Assembly (NCBI RefSeq): GCF_010560025.1
Contig: NZ_SAIY01000003.1
Span: forward strand, 682,001-746,000
From: Verrucosispora sioxanthis
GTDB lineage: Bacteria > Actinomycetota > Actinomycetes > Mycobacteriales > Micromonosporaceae
DNA length: 64,000 bases
Direction: 5' to 3'
Part shown: positions 34,168 through 43,550 of the stretch, in pieces
How positions within the stretch are numbered: the first letter of the stretch is position 1
Layout of the letters: each line of letters opens with the position of its first letter
Program-made: the position numbers and the translations under genes
Notes under the pieces: generated by a model
Database searches by the model: none
Told to the model about the DNA's origin: nothing
Seen by the model: only the letters and a program-made list of their open reading frames with translations

Positions 34168-35133
34168 TCACACGGCGCGGGCCAGGGTCACCCCGAACAG
34201 GCCGTCCGGGTCGGTCCAGAACCGCTCGGTCCGGAGACCCGCGGCGGCCAGTTCGCCCGAGATGCCTTCCGGGCGGAACTTCGCCGACACCTCGGTCCGC
34301 AGGTCCTCACCGGCGGCGAAGTCGACGTCCAGGTCGAGCACCGTCACCCGCATCGACCGTCGCGCCCGCAGCCGCATCTCGATCCACTCCTGCTCCGGGT
34401 TCCAGAGCGCGACATGAGCGAACCCCGCCGGGTCGAAGTCGGCGTCGAGTTCCCGGTTGAGCACCCGCAGCACGTTGCGGTTGAACTCGGCGGTCACCCC
34501 GGCCGCGTCGTCGTACGCGGGCACGATCACCGCCGGGTCCTTGACCAGGTCGGTGCCGACCAGCAGCCAGTCGCCCGCCTCCAGCGCGGCGCGCATCGCG
34601 GCGACGAACTCGGCCCGTTCGACAGGCAGCAGGTTGCCGATCGTGCCACCGAGGAAGATGACCAGCCGCCGCCCGCCGGTCGGCAGTCGATCCAGGTGGC
34701 GGGTGAAGTCCCCGACGATGCCGCGCACCCGCAGCCCCGGGTAGTCGGCGGCGAGGGCGGCCGTGGAGCCGGCCAGCGCGCTGACCGAGACGTCCAGTGG
34801 CACGAAGGTGCCGAGACCGCCGCGCCGGGTGAAGGCGTCCAGCAGCAGGCGGGTCTTCTCCGAGGAACCGGAACCCAGCTCGATGAGGGTCTTCGCGCCG
34901 GTCAGTTCGGCGATCTCCACCGCCCGCTCGGCCAGCACGGCCCGCTCGGCCCGGGTCGGGTAGTACTCGGGCAGTCGGGTGATCTCGTCGAAGAGTTCGC
35001 TGCCCCGGGCGTCGTAGAACCACTTCGGCGGCAGCCACTTGGCCGCCGCGGTCAACCCGATGCGGACGTCCCGTCGCAGGCTACGGCTGAGGTCCCGGTC
35101 GTCGAGGTGGATCTCGAGCGGCTCAGCGCCCAT
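34168..35133 (-). CDS. egtD: EgtD, L-histidine N-alpha-methyltransferase
   Basis: Trimethylates histidine to hercynine using three S-adenosylmethionine, the first committed step toward ergothioneine. 321 residues from the ATG at 35133 (an upstream ATG at 35172 is possible but lies in low-complexity sequence). Motifs: PPKWFYDARGSELFDEITRLPEYYPTR, SAM-binding TLIELGSGSSEKTRLLL, FLGGTIGNLLP, and WNPEQEWIEMRLR. Last gene of the egtABCD series, 75 nt after egtC. Confidence 0.93.
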   Translation of the reverse strand: MGAEPLEIHLDDRDLSRSLRRDVRIGLTAAAKWLPPKWFYDARGSELFDEITRLPEYYPTRAERAVLAERAVEIAELTGAKTLIELGSGSSEKTRLLLDAFTRRGGLGTFVPLDVSVSALAGSTAALAADYPGLRVRGIVGDFTRHLDRLPTGGRRLVIFLGGTIGNLLPVERAEFVAAMRAALEAGDWLLVGTDLVKDPAVIVPAYDDAAGVTAEFNRNVLRVLNRELDADFDPAGFAHVALWNPEQEWIEMRLRARRSMRVTVLDLDVDFAAGEDLRTEVSAKFRPEGISGELAAAGLRTERFWTDPDGLFGVTLARAV

Positions 35134-35208
35134 CTGCTGTCCCCTTCCGTCGTGTCTGACAGGTGCGTGCAATCCCGCGCACGCCCGGTGGTGCCTCGTC
35201 GGCCCGCC

Positions 35209-35955
35209 TCACCACGCGGCCAGTGCCTGCTGGCGTAGCTCGGTCGCGGTGGCCTGCACGAGCTGCCCGTCGGGCACCTCGCGCCACCCCGGTTCGTCGT
35301 CGTGCGGCTCGGAGACCAGCAGCACCGACGCGGGTGTGGCCCGCAACGACAGGGCGTGCCCGGCCGCGCTGGCGACCACCGTGTGCCCGTCGGTGAGCAG
35401 CACGTTGAGCCGTGAGCCGGGTGCCGCCGCGGCCACCGAGGTGACCGTCTCGGCGACCGCCCGGGCCGGCGCGACACCGGCGCGCAACCGGTCACGGACC
35501 AGCGCCCACAGCAGCGCCGAGTCGGTCGTCGCGTCCAGGGTGAGCAGGTCCCGCACGGGTAGCTCGGCGGCGAGCGGAACCATCGAGTCGGGCCAGCCGC
35601 GCACCACCCCGTTGTGGCTGAACAGCCACCGCCCCTCGGTGAAGGGCGCGGCGGCGGTGTCGACGATCGCCATGCCGACCGTGGCCGAGCGGACGGCGGC
35701 CAGCACCGCGCCGGCGGAGGTGACCGCCGCCAGCTCGGCGATGGTCGGGTCGCTCCAGATCGGCTGTGCCCGGCGGTACCGCACCGGCGCGGCGCCGTCC
35801 GGGTACCACCCGATGCCGAAGCCGTCGGCGTTGATCGTCCCGCCGCCGCGCATGTCGCGTGGGGCCCAGGACTGGCGCAGCAGTGAGTGCGGCGGGTCGA
35901 ACAGCAGTTCCCGCAGGGTCACCGGCGGCCCCAGATAGGCCAGGTGTCGGCACAT
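35209..35955 (-). CDS. egtC: EgtC, gamma-glutamyl-hercynylcysteine sulfoxide amidase
   Basis: Class-II glutamine-amidotransferase-fold hydrolase that removes glutamate from the EgtB product. 248 residues starting MCRHLAYLG, so that Cys2 becomes the N-terminal nucleophile. Other features: NADGFGIGWYPDG, FSHNGVVRGW and TDSALLWALV. It lies between egtB (22 nt) and egtD. Confidence 0.92.
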   Translation of the reverse strand: MCRHLAYLGPPVTLRELLFDPPHSLLRQSWAPRDMRGGGTINADGFGIGWYPDGAAPVRYRRAQPIWSDPTIAELAAVTSAGAVLAAVRSATVGMAIVDTAAAPFTEGRWLFSHNGVVRGWPDSMVPLAAELPVRDLLTLDATTDSALLWALVRDRLRAGVAPARAVAETVTSVAAAAPGSRLNVLLTDGHTVVASAAGHALSLRATPASVLLVSEPHDDEPGWREVPDGQLVQATATELRQQALAAW

Positions 35956-35977
35956 CAGACGACCGGCTTTCCGACCC

Positions 35978-37312
35978 TCACCGGTGCGCCTCGTCGGGCC
36001 GGGCGTCGCGAGCGCACCGGAAGCCGCTGAAGATCTGCCGCCGGATGGGATAGTCCCAGTTGCGGAACGTGCCGCGGCAGGCCGCCCGGTCGGTGCCGAA
36101 CGAACCGCCCCGCAGCACCTGGTAGTCGTCGCCGAAGAAGACCTCGGAGTACTCCCGGTAGGGGAAGGCCGCGAAGCCCGGGTAGCCCCGGAAGGGGGTG
36201 GCGGTCCATTCCCACACGTCACCGATGAGCTGATGCACGCCCAGCGGCGAGACGCCTGCCGGATAGGCGCCCACCGGTGCCGGCGACAGGTGCCGTTGGC
36301 CCAGGTTGGCGTGCGCGGAGGTGGGGTCGTCGTCGCCCCACGGATAGCGTCGGGACCGGCCGGTCGCCGGATCCCACCGGGCGGCCTTCTCCCACTCCGC
36401 CTCGGTGGGCAGCCGCTTGCCCGCCCAGGTGGCGTACGCCTGCGCCTCGTGAAAGCAGACGTGCACCACCGGCTCGTCGTCGCGGACCCGGTCCCAACGG
36501 CCGAAGCGCAGGTAGGACCAGCCGTCGCCGTCCCGCCGCCAGTGCATCGGCGCGACCAACCCGGCCTGCCGGCGATGCCGCCAGCCCGCCTCGGTCCACC
36601 AGCGCGGGTCGTCGTATCCCCCGTCGGCGATGAAGGCGCGGTACGCACCGTTGGTCACCGGTGCGGCGTCGATGACGTACGCGGGCAGCTCCACCCGGTG
36701 GGCCGGCCGCTCGTTGTCCAGGGCCCAGGGGTCCGTGTCGGTGCCCATCACGAAGGGACCGGCGGGCACCAGCACCTCGGCGGGCACCCGTACGGTCGGC
36801 TCGGGTGGCGGCGGCGCGTGCAGCGCCACCGGGCCGGACCGCAACTGGTGGGTGGCGAGCATGGTCTCGTCGTGCTGCTGCTCGTGCTGCACGATCATGC
36901 CGAAGGCGAACCCGTCGGCGACCAGCCGAGAACTGTCGAAGGTGACGCGGTCCAGCAGGTCGTAGACCTTCTCCCGAACCGTGGCCACGTACGCCCGGGC
37001 CTCCGCCGGGGGCAGCAGCGGCAACGACGGGCGGTCCCGACGCGGTTGCTTGAACGCGTCGTACAGGTCGTCGATGTCGCACCGGACGGCCTCCCGCCCG
37101 CCGACGTCGCGCACCAGCCACAGCTCCTCCTGGTTGCCCACGTGCGCCAGGTCCCAGACCAGCGGGGACATCAGCGGTGAGTGCTGGCGCATCAGATCGG
37201 CGTCGTCCACCGCCTCGGTCAGCAGGGCGGTCCGGGCACGGGTACGGGCGAGTTCCGCCGCGATCCGGTCGCGCAACCCCTCGGTGTCGCGGTCGGTGCT
37301 GGTGTCGGTCAC
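35978..37312 (-). CDS. egtB: EgtB, hercynine oxygenase
   Basis: Non-heme iron enzyme that joins hercynine and gamma-glutamylcysteine with O2. 444 residues. The DinB-like N-terminal domain supplies the iron ligands: His in DLAHVGNQEE and the pair in QHEQQHDE. The C-terminal FGE/sulfatase-type domain shows FVMGTDTDPWALDNERPAHRVELP, RLPTEAEWEKAARW and VLRGGSFGTDRAACRGTFRNWD. The GTG at 37312 overlaps the egtA stop by 4 nt. Requirement for gamma-glutamylcysteine rather than cysteine fits the presence of egtA and egtC. Confidence 0.93.
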   Translation of the reverse strand: MTDTSTDRDTEGLRDRIAAELARTRARTALLTEAVDDADLMRQHSPLMSPLVWDLAHVGNQEELWLVRDVGGREAVRCDIDDLYDAFKQPRRDRPSLPLLPPAEARAYVATVREKVYDLLDRVTFDSSRLVADGFAFGMIVQHEQQHDETMLATHQLRSGPVALHAPPPPEPTVRVPAEVLVPAGPFVMGTDTDPWALDNERPAHRVELPAYVIDAAPVTNGAYRAFIADGGYDDPRWWTEAGWRHRRQAGLVAPMHWRRDGDGWSYLRFGRWDRVRDDEPVVHVCFHEAQAYATWAGKRLPTEAEWEKAARWDPATGRSRRYPWGDDDPTSAHANLGQRHLSPAPVGAYPAGVSPLGVHQLIGDVWEWTATPFRGYPGFAAFPYREYSEVFFGDDYQVLRGGSFGTDRAACRGTFRNWDYPIRRQIFSGFRCARDARPDEAHR

Positions 37313-38544
37313 GGCTGACTCCTCTCCGCGGCGGCACACCGCCGTCGTAGTCCGTGGTCGATCTCCCGGTGCAGGGCCGGCGGCAGCTCCAGCCTCGGAA
37401 GCGCGCTCCGGGCCAGGTCGAGCAGCCCGGTGGCGGCGCGGGCCAGGGTCGCGTCCCGCAGGCCGTACCGCGCGGCGCGGTGCCAGCCGTCGGCGGCGGG
37501 CGCGGTCACCGCCATCGCCGCGTCGATCGTGTCGGGGCCGCTGAGCAACGCGCTGAACACCGCCAACGGCAGGATCCAGCCCCGCCCCGGTTGCGCGTCG
37601 AGGTATCGGATCTCCAGGTAGCCCCGGGGACGCACCGGCGGGAAGAGCGTGCTGACGTGGTACTCCAGGTCGTCGACGCGGGGCGGCCGGTGCAGCGCCC
37701 CGTCGATCCAGTCGGCGAACGTCACATCCGGCGGTGCGGTCCAGTCCGGACCGTCACCCCGCACGCAGAGCAGCGGCGCGGCCAGCACGTAGGCCGTCCA
37801 GGCGGCCACCGGATCCCGGTCGGCCCGGGCGGGCGTCCAGACCGGGGCGGTGCGGGCGGGGTCGATGCGCCACCACGCGCCCATCCGGGCCGACGCCCAG
37901 CCGGTGTCCCGGCCGGCGTGCCGGCCGGCATTGGCGAAGGTGGCGAGCAGGGGTGGGCCGGCCGCGTGTACCAGTTGCCACCGGGCCAGCAGGTGCTCGG
38001 GCTGCCCGACGTCGAGGCAGATCTGCAGGCCGGCCGTGCTGTACATCATCGTCCGCCCGTCCGGGCCGCGACGGTCGAAGACCTGGCGCATCGCCCGGTA
38101 GCGGGGGGTGTCGATCACCGGCCGGGGAGGTCGGTACGGATCGATGCCGGACCGGCCGAGGGCAAGGCCGGCGGCGTCCAACAGTCTGGTTGCCTGCGCC
38201 ACGTCGGACTGGGTGGCGTCGATCAACGCGGTGACGCGGGCTCGCGGTGGGGTGGAGATCTCCAGTTGTCCGCCCGGCTCGACGGTCATCGCGCCGCCCT
38301 GGAGCAGGCGCAGGGCCGGGCTGGTCGGGTCCAGCGTGGTGGGGGCGTAAGGCCCCAGCGCCGCGCGCAGCCGCGCGGCGTCGACCGGGCGGGCCGGATC
38401 GACGGCGTCGTGGACCGTCCATTCCAGCTCGACCCCGGTGAGGGTGGGTGGACCGGTTTTGAAGCAGATCCGGGCGAGGTGCCGGGCAGCAGCGGCGCGG
38501 TCCCGCAGCACCGGGATCCGGTCCACCTCCGGTGACATCACCAT
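37309..38544 (-). CDS. egtA: EgtA, glutamate-cysteine ligase
   Basis: Makes gamma-glutamylcysteine for EgtB with ATP. 411 residues from the ATG at 38544, preceded by GGGAAGGGAG; the longer open frame to 38763 is low complexity. Motifs: VELEWTVHD, GGQLEISTPPRA, MMYSTAGLQICLDVG and GYLEIRYLDAQP. First gene of the operon egtA-egtB-egtC-egtD. No egtE (the PLP lyase for the last step) is in the cluster or elsewhere in the window. Confidence 0.93.
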   Translation of the reverse strand: MVMSPEVDRIPVLRDRAAAARHLARICFKTGPPTLTGVELEWTVHDAVDPARPVDAARLRAALGPYAPTTLDPTSPALRLLQGGAMTVEPGGQLEISTPPRARVTALIDATQSDVAQATRLLDAAGLALGRSGIDPYRPPRPVIDTPRYRAMRQVFDRRGPDGRTMMYSTAGLQICLDVGQPEHLLARWQLVHAAGPPLLATFANAGRHAGRDTGWASARMGAWWRIDPARTAPVWTPARADRDPVAAWTAYVLAAPLLCVRGDGPDWTAPPDVTFADWIDGALHRPPRVDDLEYHVSTLFPPVRPRGYLEIRYLDAQPGRGWILPLAVFSALLSGPDTIDAAMAVTAPAADGWHRAARYGLRDATLARAATGLLDLARSALPRLELPPALHREIDHGLRRRCAAAERSQP

Positions 38545-38814
38545 GCGTGGCTCCCTTCCCGATCGGATCCGCCGCCACGGTAGCCCACCCCGGTGACATC
38601 GAACCCAGCTGAACCTGAACCACACGAGGTCGGCGCCGGGTCCCGAACGCCCGGCACGTCGCCGTGAGTGGCAGGGGACGAGGCAACTTCGTCCGATGTC
38701 GGCCCGGACGATGTCGCCACCATCTGTGTAGCAGGGGCACACCGTGCGTCGAAAGGATTTCACGACTCGGCCACATTCGGTCCGGGTGGGAATCGTGCGG
38801 CTGTCCGGCCGGAT

Positions 38815-39567
38815 TCAGCCGCCGGGGCTCGCGGTCGGCTCCGCGTCGGCACCGGGCCGCTCCCGGCAGTACTCCTCGACGTGTTCCGCGCCGCCGGCCG
38901 CGACCACCAGTTCGTTGAACGCGGGCGTGCGCAGTGCCTTCTCCCGCTGCCGTTCCGGCTTGGCCAGGTAGGCCCGGCAGAGGCCCGCCCGGTCCGTGGT
39001 GTTCTCCGAGTTGCCGGGACCGACGTACCCGCTGGTCTCGGGGCTCGGCGTCGCCGAGGCGCTCGGCGGTGGCACCGAGGCGCTCGGCGGTCGAGCGGGC
39101 ACGGACGTCGCCGTGTCGGTGGGCGCGCCGGTCGGGCTCGCGGTGTCCTCGCCGGTGGGCGCGCGGTCGTCGGTGCGGGGTGCCGGCGCGGTCGGGCTGG
39201 TGACCATCGGTGACGTGTCCGGACCGGCGCGGTCCAGGCCGACCCCGGCCAGGGCGGCGCCCGCGGTGGCGGTGGCCACCACCCCGGCGATCCAGACCAC
39301 GGCCCCGGCGGTGAACCGGTGCCGTGGTCGCCGGGCCGCCGGTACCGCCGCATCCGGTTGGCGGGCGGCCCGGAACGCCGCGACGGCGGCCTCCTCGCCG
39401 GCCAGTTCCCGCTCCCGGGCCGGAGCCGCGGCGGCCCGCAACAGGTCCGCCAGCGGGCCGGTCGGGCCCGGCGCCGCCCGGGTGGGCCGGGTGTCCGGGG
39501 CGGCGTCCAGCAGCCGCTCGTGGTCGGCACGTCGCGATCGGCGCAGCATCACCAGCAGTCCGCGCAT
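38815..39567 (-). CDS. Membrane protein encoded with ECF sigma factor (possible anti-sigma)
   Basis: 250-residue protein starting at the ATG 39567, one base after the sigma-factor stop, so the two are coupled. The N-terminal cytoplasmic part (about 1-85) is helical and Arg/Ala rich, then a membrane helix (FTAGAVVWIAGVVATATAGAALAGV), a long Thr/Pro/Ser linker, and a C-terminal domain with two Cys (GLCRAYLAKPERQREKALR and EHVEEYCRERPG). There is no zinc HxxxCxxC anti-sigma motif. Position and topology suggest it holds or senses for the sigma factor. Confidence 0.65.
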   Translation of the reverse strand: MRGLLVMLRRSRRADHERLLDAAPDTRPTRAAPGPTGPLADLLRAAAAPARERELAGEEAAVAAFRAARQPDAAVPAARRPRHRFTAGAVVWIAGVVATATAGAALAGVGLDRAGPDTSPMVTSPTAPAPRTDDRAPTGEDTASPTGAPTDTATSVPARPPSASVPPPSASATPSPETSGYVGPGNSENTTDRAGLCRAYLAKPERQREKALRTPAFNELVVAAGGAEHVEEYCRERPGADAEPTASPGG

Positions 39568-39568
39568 G

Positions 39569-40192
39569 TCAGCCGTCCACCGGTTCGGCCTGCGGCGGAA
39601 GGCCGGCGCGCCGGGGCGGCCGGGTGTCGGTCCGGGCATCGTCCGGGGCGGGGGTCGCTCCTCGCTGGTCGAGTAGGACGGCCAGTCGGCGCAGGCCGCG
39701 GTGGGCGGCGGTACGCACCGCACCGGCCCGACGGCCGAGCACGCGTCCGGCGGTCTCCGCGTCGAGCCCGATCACGGCACGCAGCAGGACCGCCTCGGCC
39801 TCCCGGGGCGGCAGGCTGGCGATCAGCGCGAGTGCCGCCTCGGTACCGAGGGTCTCCCCCGCCCGCTCGGCGGTGTCCGCGTCTCCGGCCAACTCGCTCA
39901 GTTCCTGCACCGGCACTGACAGTGCGGGGCGACGGCGCTGCCGGCGCAGGTGATCCATGGCCCGGTTCCTGGCGATGGTGACGGCCCAGGCCCGGAACTC
40001 TCCCCCGGTGAAGGTGGGCAGATCGCGGGCGACCTGCAACCAGGTCTCCGACGCGACGTCTTCGGCGTCCGCACCGACCAGGGCGGTCAGATAGCGCAGC
40101 AACCCCGGTTGCAGGGTGCGGTAGAGGTGCCGGAAGGCGTCCTCGTCACCGGCCCGGGCGGCCGATACCAGCTGGTCCAGCTCACCGGGCAC
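39569..40192 (-). CDS. ECF-type RNA polymerase sigma factor
   Basis: 207-residue sigma factor. Region 2 is DEDAFRHLYRTLQPGLLRYLTALVGADAEDVASETWLQVARDLPTFTGGEFRAWAVTIARNRAMDHLRR and region 4 is LALIASLPPREAEAVLLRAVIGLDAETAGRVLGRRAGAVRTAAHRGLRRL. The GTG at 40192 is chosen because the domain starts a few residues later; upstream frame extension is low complexity. Region 4.2 binds the -35 element, and its own promoter may lie in the 500-nt divergent gap upstream. Controlled probably by the membrane protein made from the next gene. Confidence 0.88.
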   Translation of the reverse strand: MPGELDQLVSAARAGDEDAFRHLYRTLQPGLLRYLTALVGADAEDVASETWLQVARDLPTFTGGEFRAWAVTIARNRAMDHLRRQRRRPALSVPVQELSELAGDADTAERAGETLGTEAALALIASLPPREAEAVLLRAVIGLDAETAGRVLGRRAGAVRTAAHRGLRRLAVLLDQRGATPAPDDARTDTRPPRRAGLPPQAEPVDG

Positions 40193-40700
40193 GGTCGCAC
40201 CGCCGCCGACCCGCCGGCCGCTGACCCGACGCCCGCCGGGCGGGGGCACGCGGCGGCTCGGCCCGCTGCGCGCGCCGAACCTGGATCCGCACCCCACCCC
40301 GTACGCCCGAATCAACCGGGCCGGTTCGGCCCGGTAGCGGATTCTCGCCGACATCGCCGAGGACCACAACCTGACCGCACGGCGCTCGCGGACGGCCGGA
40401 ACCGGGCCGGGGTCGGGACCGCGGGCGCCGCCGGGCCGGAGGCGACGAGCGCACCCGCAGTGAGAATTGTCTACCCGTGCCGCCGCGGTTCGCCGTAACG
40501 CGGCGGAAGGCGTCGACGCTACGGGGACACCGTCGGCCCGGACGTACCGGACGGCCGGAACGACAATGTGGCGCGCGGTGCCGGTGCGGTCACCAGCTGG
40601 GATGGCCGTGGCGCGGCACCGGTGGCTCTGTCGGTCACGACACCGGGACGGCCCGACCCGCCGACGCGCCGGTCGAGCCCGCGGTGGGTACGGTGGTGCC
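40193..40700. promoter_or_regulatory. 508-nt divergent intergenic region
   Basis: Between the sigma factor and the Ser/Thr kinase. No gene is supported: open frames have no ribosome site or recognisable fold. A locally AT-richer spot (GTGAGAATTGTCTACC at about 40460-40475) is the best promoter candidate. I cannot identify sigma boxes with confidence. Confidence 0.35.
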
Positions 40701-42068
40701 GTGTTGTCTTCGGAGGTCGTACTCAGCGGTCGGTACCGCTTGGACGAGCGTGTCGCCACTGGCGGCATGGGCGACGTCTGGCGGGCAACCGACTTGATCC
40801 TCGGCCGGCAGGTCGCGGTCAAGGTGCTGCTACCCGCGCTCGTCTCCGATCCCGACTTCATCGCCCGGTTCCGCGCCGAGGCGCGGATCATGGCGGCGCT
40901 GCGGCACCCGGGGATCGTGCAGGTCTACGACTGCGGTGAGGACGATCTGCCCGGCGGTGGCCGAGCCGACTACCTGGTCATGGAGTTCGTCACCGGTCAA
41001 CCGCTGTCCAAGCGGATCGAGGCCGAGGGCCGCCTGGACGTGGGCGTGGCCATGTCGGTGGTGGCCCAGGCGGCGCAGGCGTTGCACGCCGCGCACCTCG
41101 GCGGGATCGTGCACCGCGACGTCAAACCGAGCAACCTGCTGATGCAGGAGGACGGCACGGTCGTCCTGGTCGACTTCGGGGTGGCCCGCTCGACGAACGT
41201 CACGAGCATCACCAGCACGAACGCCGTCCCGGGCACCGCCCTCTACATGGCTCCCGAGCAGGCCGCCGGGCGACCGGTCTCCGGGGCGACCGACCTGTAC
41301 GCGCTCGGCGCGGTCGCCTACTGCTGCCTGACCGGCAGTCCGCCGTTCACCGGCGACAACCCCCTCCAGGTCGCCGTCCGGCATCTCGACGACCCGCCAC
41401 CAGAACTGCCGCACGACATACCCGAAGCGGTCCGGGTGCTTGTCGACCGGGCGCTCGCCAAGGATCCGGCCGACCGGTTCAGCAGCGGTGCGGCGATGGC
41501 GGAGGCGGCCCGGGCCGCCGTTTCGGAGGGCAGCCTGCCGACCACGGTGACCCCGATGGGCCCGGCGCTGCGCGACGCGGGACCGGACACCCGCACCGGA
41601 AACCCGGTGTTCGACGCACCGCCACCGGGCCGACGACGGCGCGGCAAGCTGGTTGGCGCGCTGACCGCCGTGCTTGTCGGGATGACGGCGCTCGGTGCGG
41701 CGCTCGGCGCCACGCAGGAGGCGAACACCCCGGCGGTCAAGCTGCCGACCACCGCGCCGACTGTCGAGTCCAGCGCCGAGAACGAGGCACCGCCGAGCCC
41801 GCAGGAGAGCGCGCCGGCGCAGGTGCCGTCGCTGCGTCCGGCCAACTCGACGACCCAGGCGACCGAGTCCCCGTCGCCCTCGCCGTCCTCCCCGCAGCCC
41901 AGCGAGCCGAGCGAGCCCGCCTCGCCGGATCCCACGGGCTCCAGCCCCGATCCGGAGCCGACGGATACGCCCAGCAGCCCGGCACCATCGACGCCCACCA
42001 CACCGTCCACGCCCACCACGCCTGCCGCCGGGGAGCCGCCGGGCACCGGCGAGGGCGAGGGGGGCTGA
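40701..42068 (+). CDS. Transmembrane Ser/Thr protein kinase with Pro/Ser/Thr-rich external tail
   Basis: 455-residue PknB-like kinase. Kinase domain at about 10-270: VATGGMGDVW, VAVKVLL (Lys), HRDVKPSNLL, VDFGVAR, GTALYMAPEQ. A juxtamembrane segment precedes one helix (KLVGALTAVLVGMTALGAALGA), followed by about 120 external residues of Pro, Ser, Thr and Glu. There are no PASTA repeats, so it is unlikely to bind muropeptides in the PknB manner. GTG at 40701 is chosen since the kinase fold begins 10 residues later. Followed at 105 nt by the nucleotide-sugar dehydrogenase. Confidence 0.9.
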   Translation: MLSSEVVLSGRYRLDERVATGGMGDVWRATDLILGRQVAVKVLLPALVSDPDFIARFRAEARIMAALRHPGIVQVYDCGEDDLPGGGRADYLVMEFVTGQPLSKRIEAEGRLDVGVAMSVVAQAAQALHAAHLGGIVHRDVKPSNLLMQEDGTVVLVDFGVARSTNVTSITSTNAVPGTALYMAPEQAAGRPVSGATDLYALGAVAYCCLTGSPPFTGDNPLQVAVRHLDDPPPELPHDIPEAVRVLVDRALAKDPADRFSSGAAMAEAARAAVSEGSLPTTVTPMGPALRDAGPDTRTGNPVFDAPPPGRRRRGKLVGALTAVLVGMTALGAALGATQEANTPAVKLPTTAPTVESSAENEAPPSPQESAPAQVPSLRPANSTTQATESPSPSPSSPQPSEPSEPASPDPTGSSPDPEPTDTPSSPAPSTPTTPSTPTTPAAGEPPGTGEGEGG

Positions 42069-42173
42069 CCTCACCGGCCTCAACCGCCCCGAAATCCCCG
42101 AAACGGACGTACGGCACCACACCGCGCTCTAGGCTCCTCACCAGCAGTTATCCCCTACGGTGCGGGAGTTCGG

Positions 42174-43436
42174 GTGAGCGTGGAGAAGTTGGTCGTCATC
42201 GGCCAGGGTTACGTCGGTCTGCCCCTGGCCATGCAGGCCGTCGAAGCCGGCATGGACGTGGTCGGCCTCGACGTCGACGCCGACCGGATCAAGCGACTCG
42301 CCTCCGGTGAGTCGTTCGTGTCGGACATCCCGGCCGACCGGCTCGGCCGGGCCCTGGCCAGCGGTCGCTACCACCCCAGCACCGAGTACGCCGACGCGAA
42401 GGACTTCGACGTCTGCGTCATCACCGTGCCCACTCCGCTGCGCGACGGCACCCCCGACCTGAGCTTCGTGGAACAGGCCGGTACGGGGATCGGACCGTAC
42501 CTGCGGCCCGGCTGCACGGTGGTCCTGGAGTCGACCACCTACCCCGGCACCACGGAGGAGCTGCTCCGCCCGCTGTTGGAGGCGGCCAGTGGGCTGCGCA
42601 GTCCCGGGGACTACCACCTCGGGTACAGCCCCGAACGCATCGATCCCGGCAACCCGACGTGGCAGCTGGCGAACACGCCGAAGGTGGTGTCCGGGGTAAA
42701 CGCCGCCGCGCTGGCGCGGGTCGACTCGTTCTACCGACGGCTGGTCCAGCGGACGGTGCCGGTGGACTCGACCCGGGTCGCCGAGTTGACCAAGCTCATC
42801 GAGAACACCTTCCGGCAGGTCAACATAGCTCTGGTCAACGAGCTGACGATGCTCTCGCACCAGTTGGACATCGACGTGTGGCAGGCCATCGAGGCGGCCG
42901 AGACGAAGCCGTTCGGATTCATGCCGTTCCGGCCCGGGCCCGGCGTCGGCGGACACTGCCTGCCGATCGACCCCTGCTACCTCTCCTGGCAGGTCAAGCG
43001 CCGGCTCGGCCGGCAGTTCCGGTTCATCGAACTGGCGAATGACGTCAACCACGAGATGCCCGAGCACGTGGCCCAGCGGGTGATGGCCGGATTGAACCGG
43101 TCCGGACGGGCGGTCCGGGACGCCCGGCTGCTGCTGCTCGGGTTGGCGTACAAGCGCAACACCGGTGACATGCGCGACTCGCCGGCCGTCGAGGTGGCCC
43201 GGCGGCTACGGGAACTCGGCGCCGAGGTCCGGGCGGTCGAGCCGTACGCCGAGCCGCACCACCTGCCCGACGGGGTGCTGACGGTGAGTCTGACCGAGCA
43301 TGAGCTGCGCGAGGCCGACGGGGTCGTGGTGGTCACCGACCACGACGTGTTCGACTACGACCTCGTGGTCCGCCACGCCCGATACGTCTTCGACACCCGC
43401 AACCGCTGCGCCGGCCCCACCGTGGAACGCCTCTGA
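42174..43436 (+). CDS. UDP-N-acetylhexosamine 6-dehydrogenase (WecC/WbpA type)
   Basis: NAD-dependent enzyme that oxidises the C6 of a UDP-sugar twice to give a uronic acid for polysaccharide or glycoconjugate synthesis. 420 residues. NAD motif VVIGQGYVGLPLAM, substrate loop YSPERIDPGN, Lys in AELTKLIENTFRQVNIALVNE, and catalytic Cys262 in GVGGHCLPIDPCYLSWQ, which is the pattern of UDP-GlcNAc/UDP-ManNAc dehydrogenases rather than UDP-glucose dehydrogenase. C-terminal domain LGLAYKRNTGDMRDSPA. GTG at 42174. No glycosyltransferase is adjacent; the nearest envelope locus is at 25-31 kb. Confidence 0.88.
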   Translation: MSVEKLVVIGQGYVGLPLAMQAVEAGMDVVGLDVDADRIKRLASGESFVSDIPADRLGRALASGRYHPSTEYADAKDFDVCVITVPTPLRDGTPDLSFVEQAGTGIGPYLRPGCTVVLESTTYPGTTEELLRPLLEAASGLRSPGDYHLGYSPERIDPGNPTWQLANTPKVVSGVNAAALARVDSFYRRLVQRTVPVDSTRVAELTKLIENTFRQVNIALVNELTMLSHQLDIDVWQAIEAAETKPFGFMPFRPGPGVGGHCLPIDPCYLSWQVKRRLGRQFRFIELANDVNHEMPEHVAQRVMAGLNRSGRAVRDARLLLLGLAYKRNTGDMRDSPAVEVARRLRELGAEVRAVEPYAEPHHLPDGVLTVSLTEHELREADGVVVVTDHDVFDYDLVVRHARYVFDTRNRCAGPTVERL

Positions 43437-43534
43437 TGTGACGGTGGCGAGCGAGCGTCCACGTCGGGCGGTCATGCCCCACCTTCCCCGAGTCGAGGTC
43501 GCCGCGACCGCACCCATTCACATTGGACGCCAAA

Positions 43535-43550
43535 TGTGAGCTGGATCACA
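43535..43550. promoter_or_regulatory. CRP-type site upstream of LVIVD gene
   Basis: TGTGAGCTGGATCACA, an exact TGTGA-N6-TCACA, 64 bp before the start codon at 43615. A second partial inverted repeat (CACATTGG / CCAAATGTG) overlaps its left side at 43519-43538. Confidence 0.7.

Noticed and set aside
41700..42060. Repeat region in the Pro/Ser/Thr tail of the kinase gene
   Set aside because: It is ordinary low-complexity external linker coding sequence without a fixed repeat unit.
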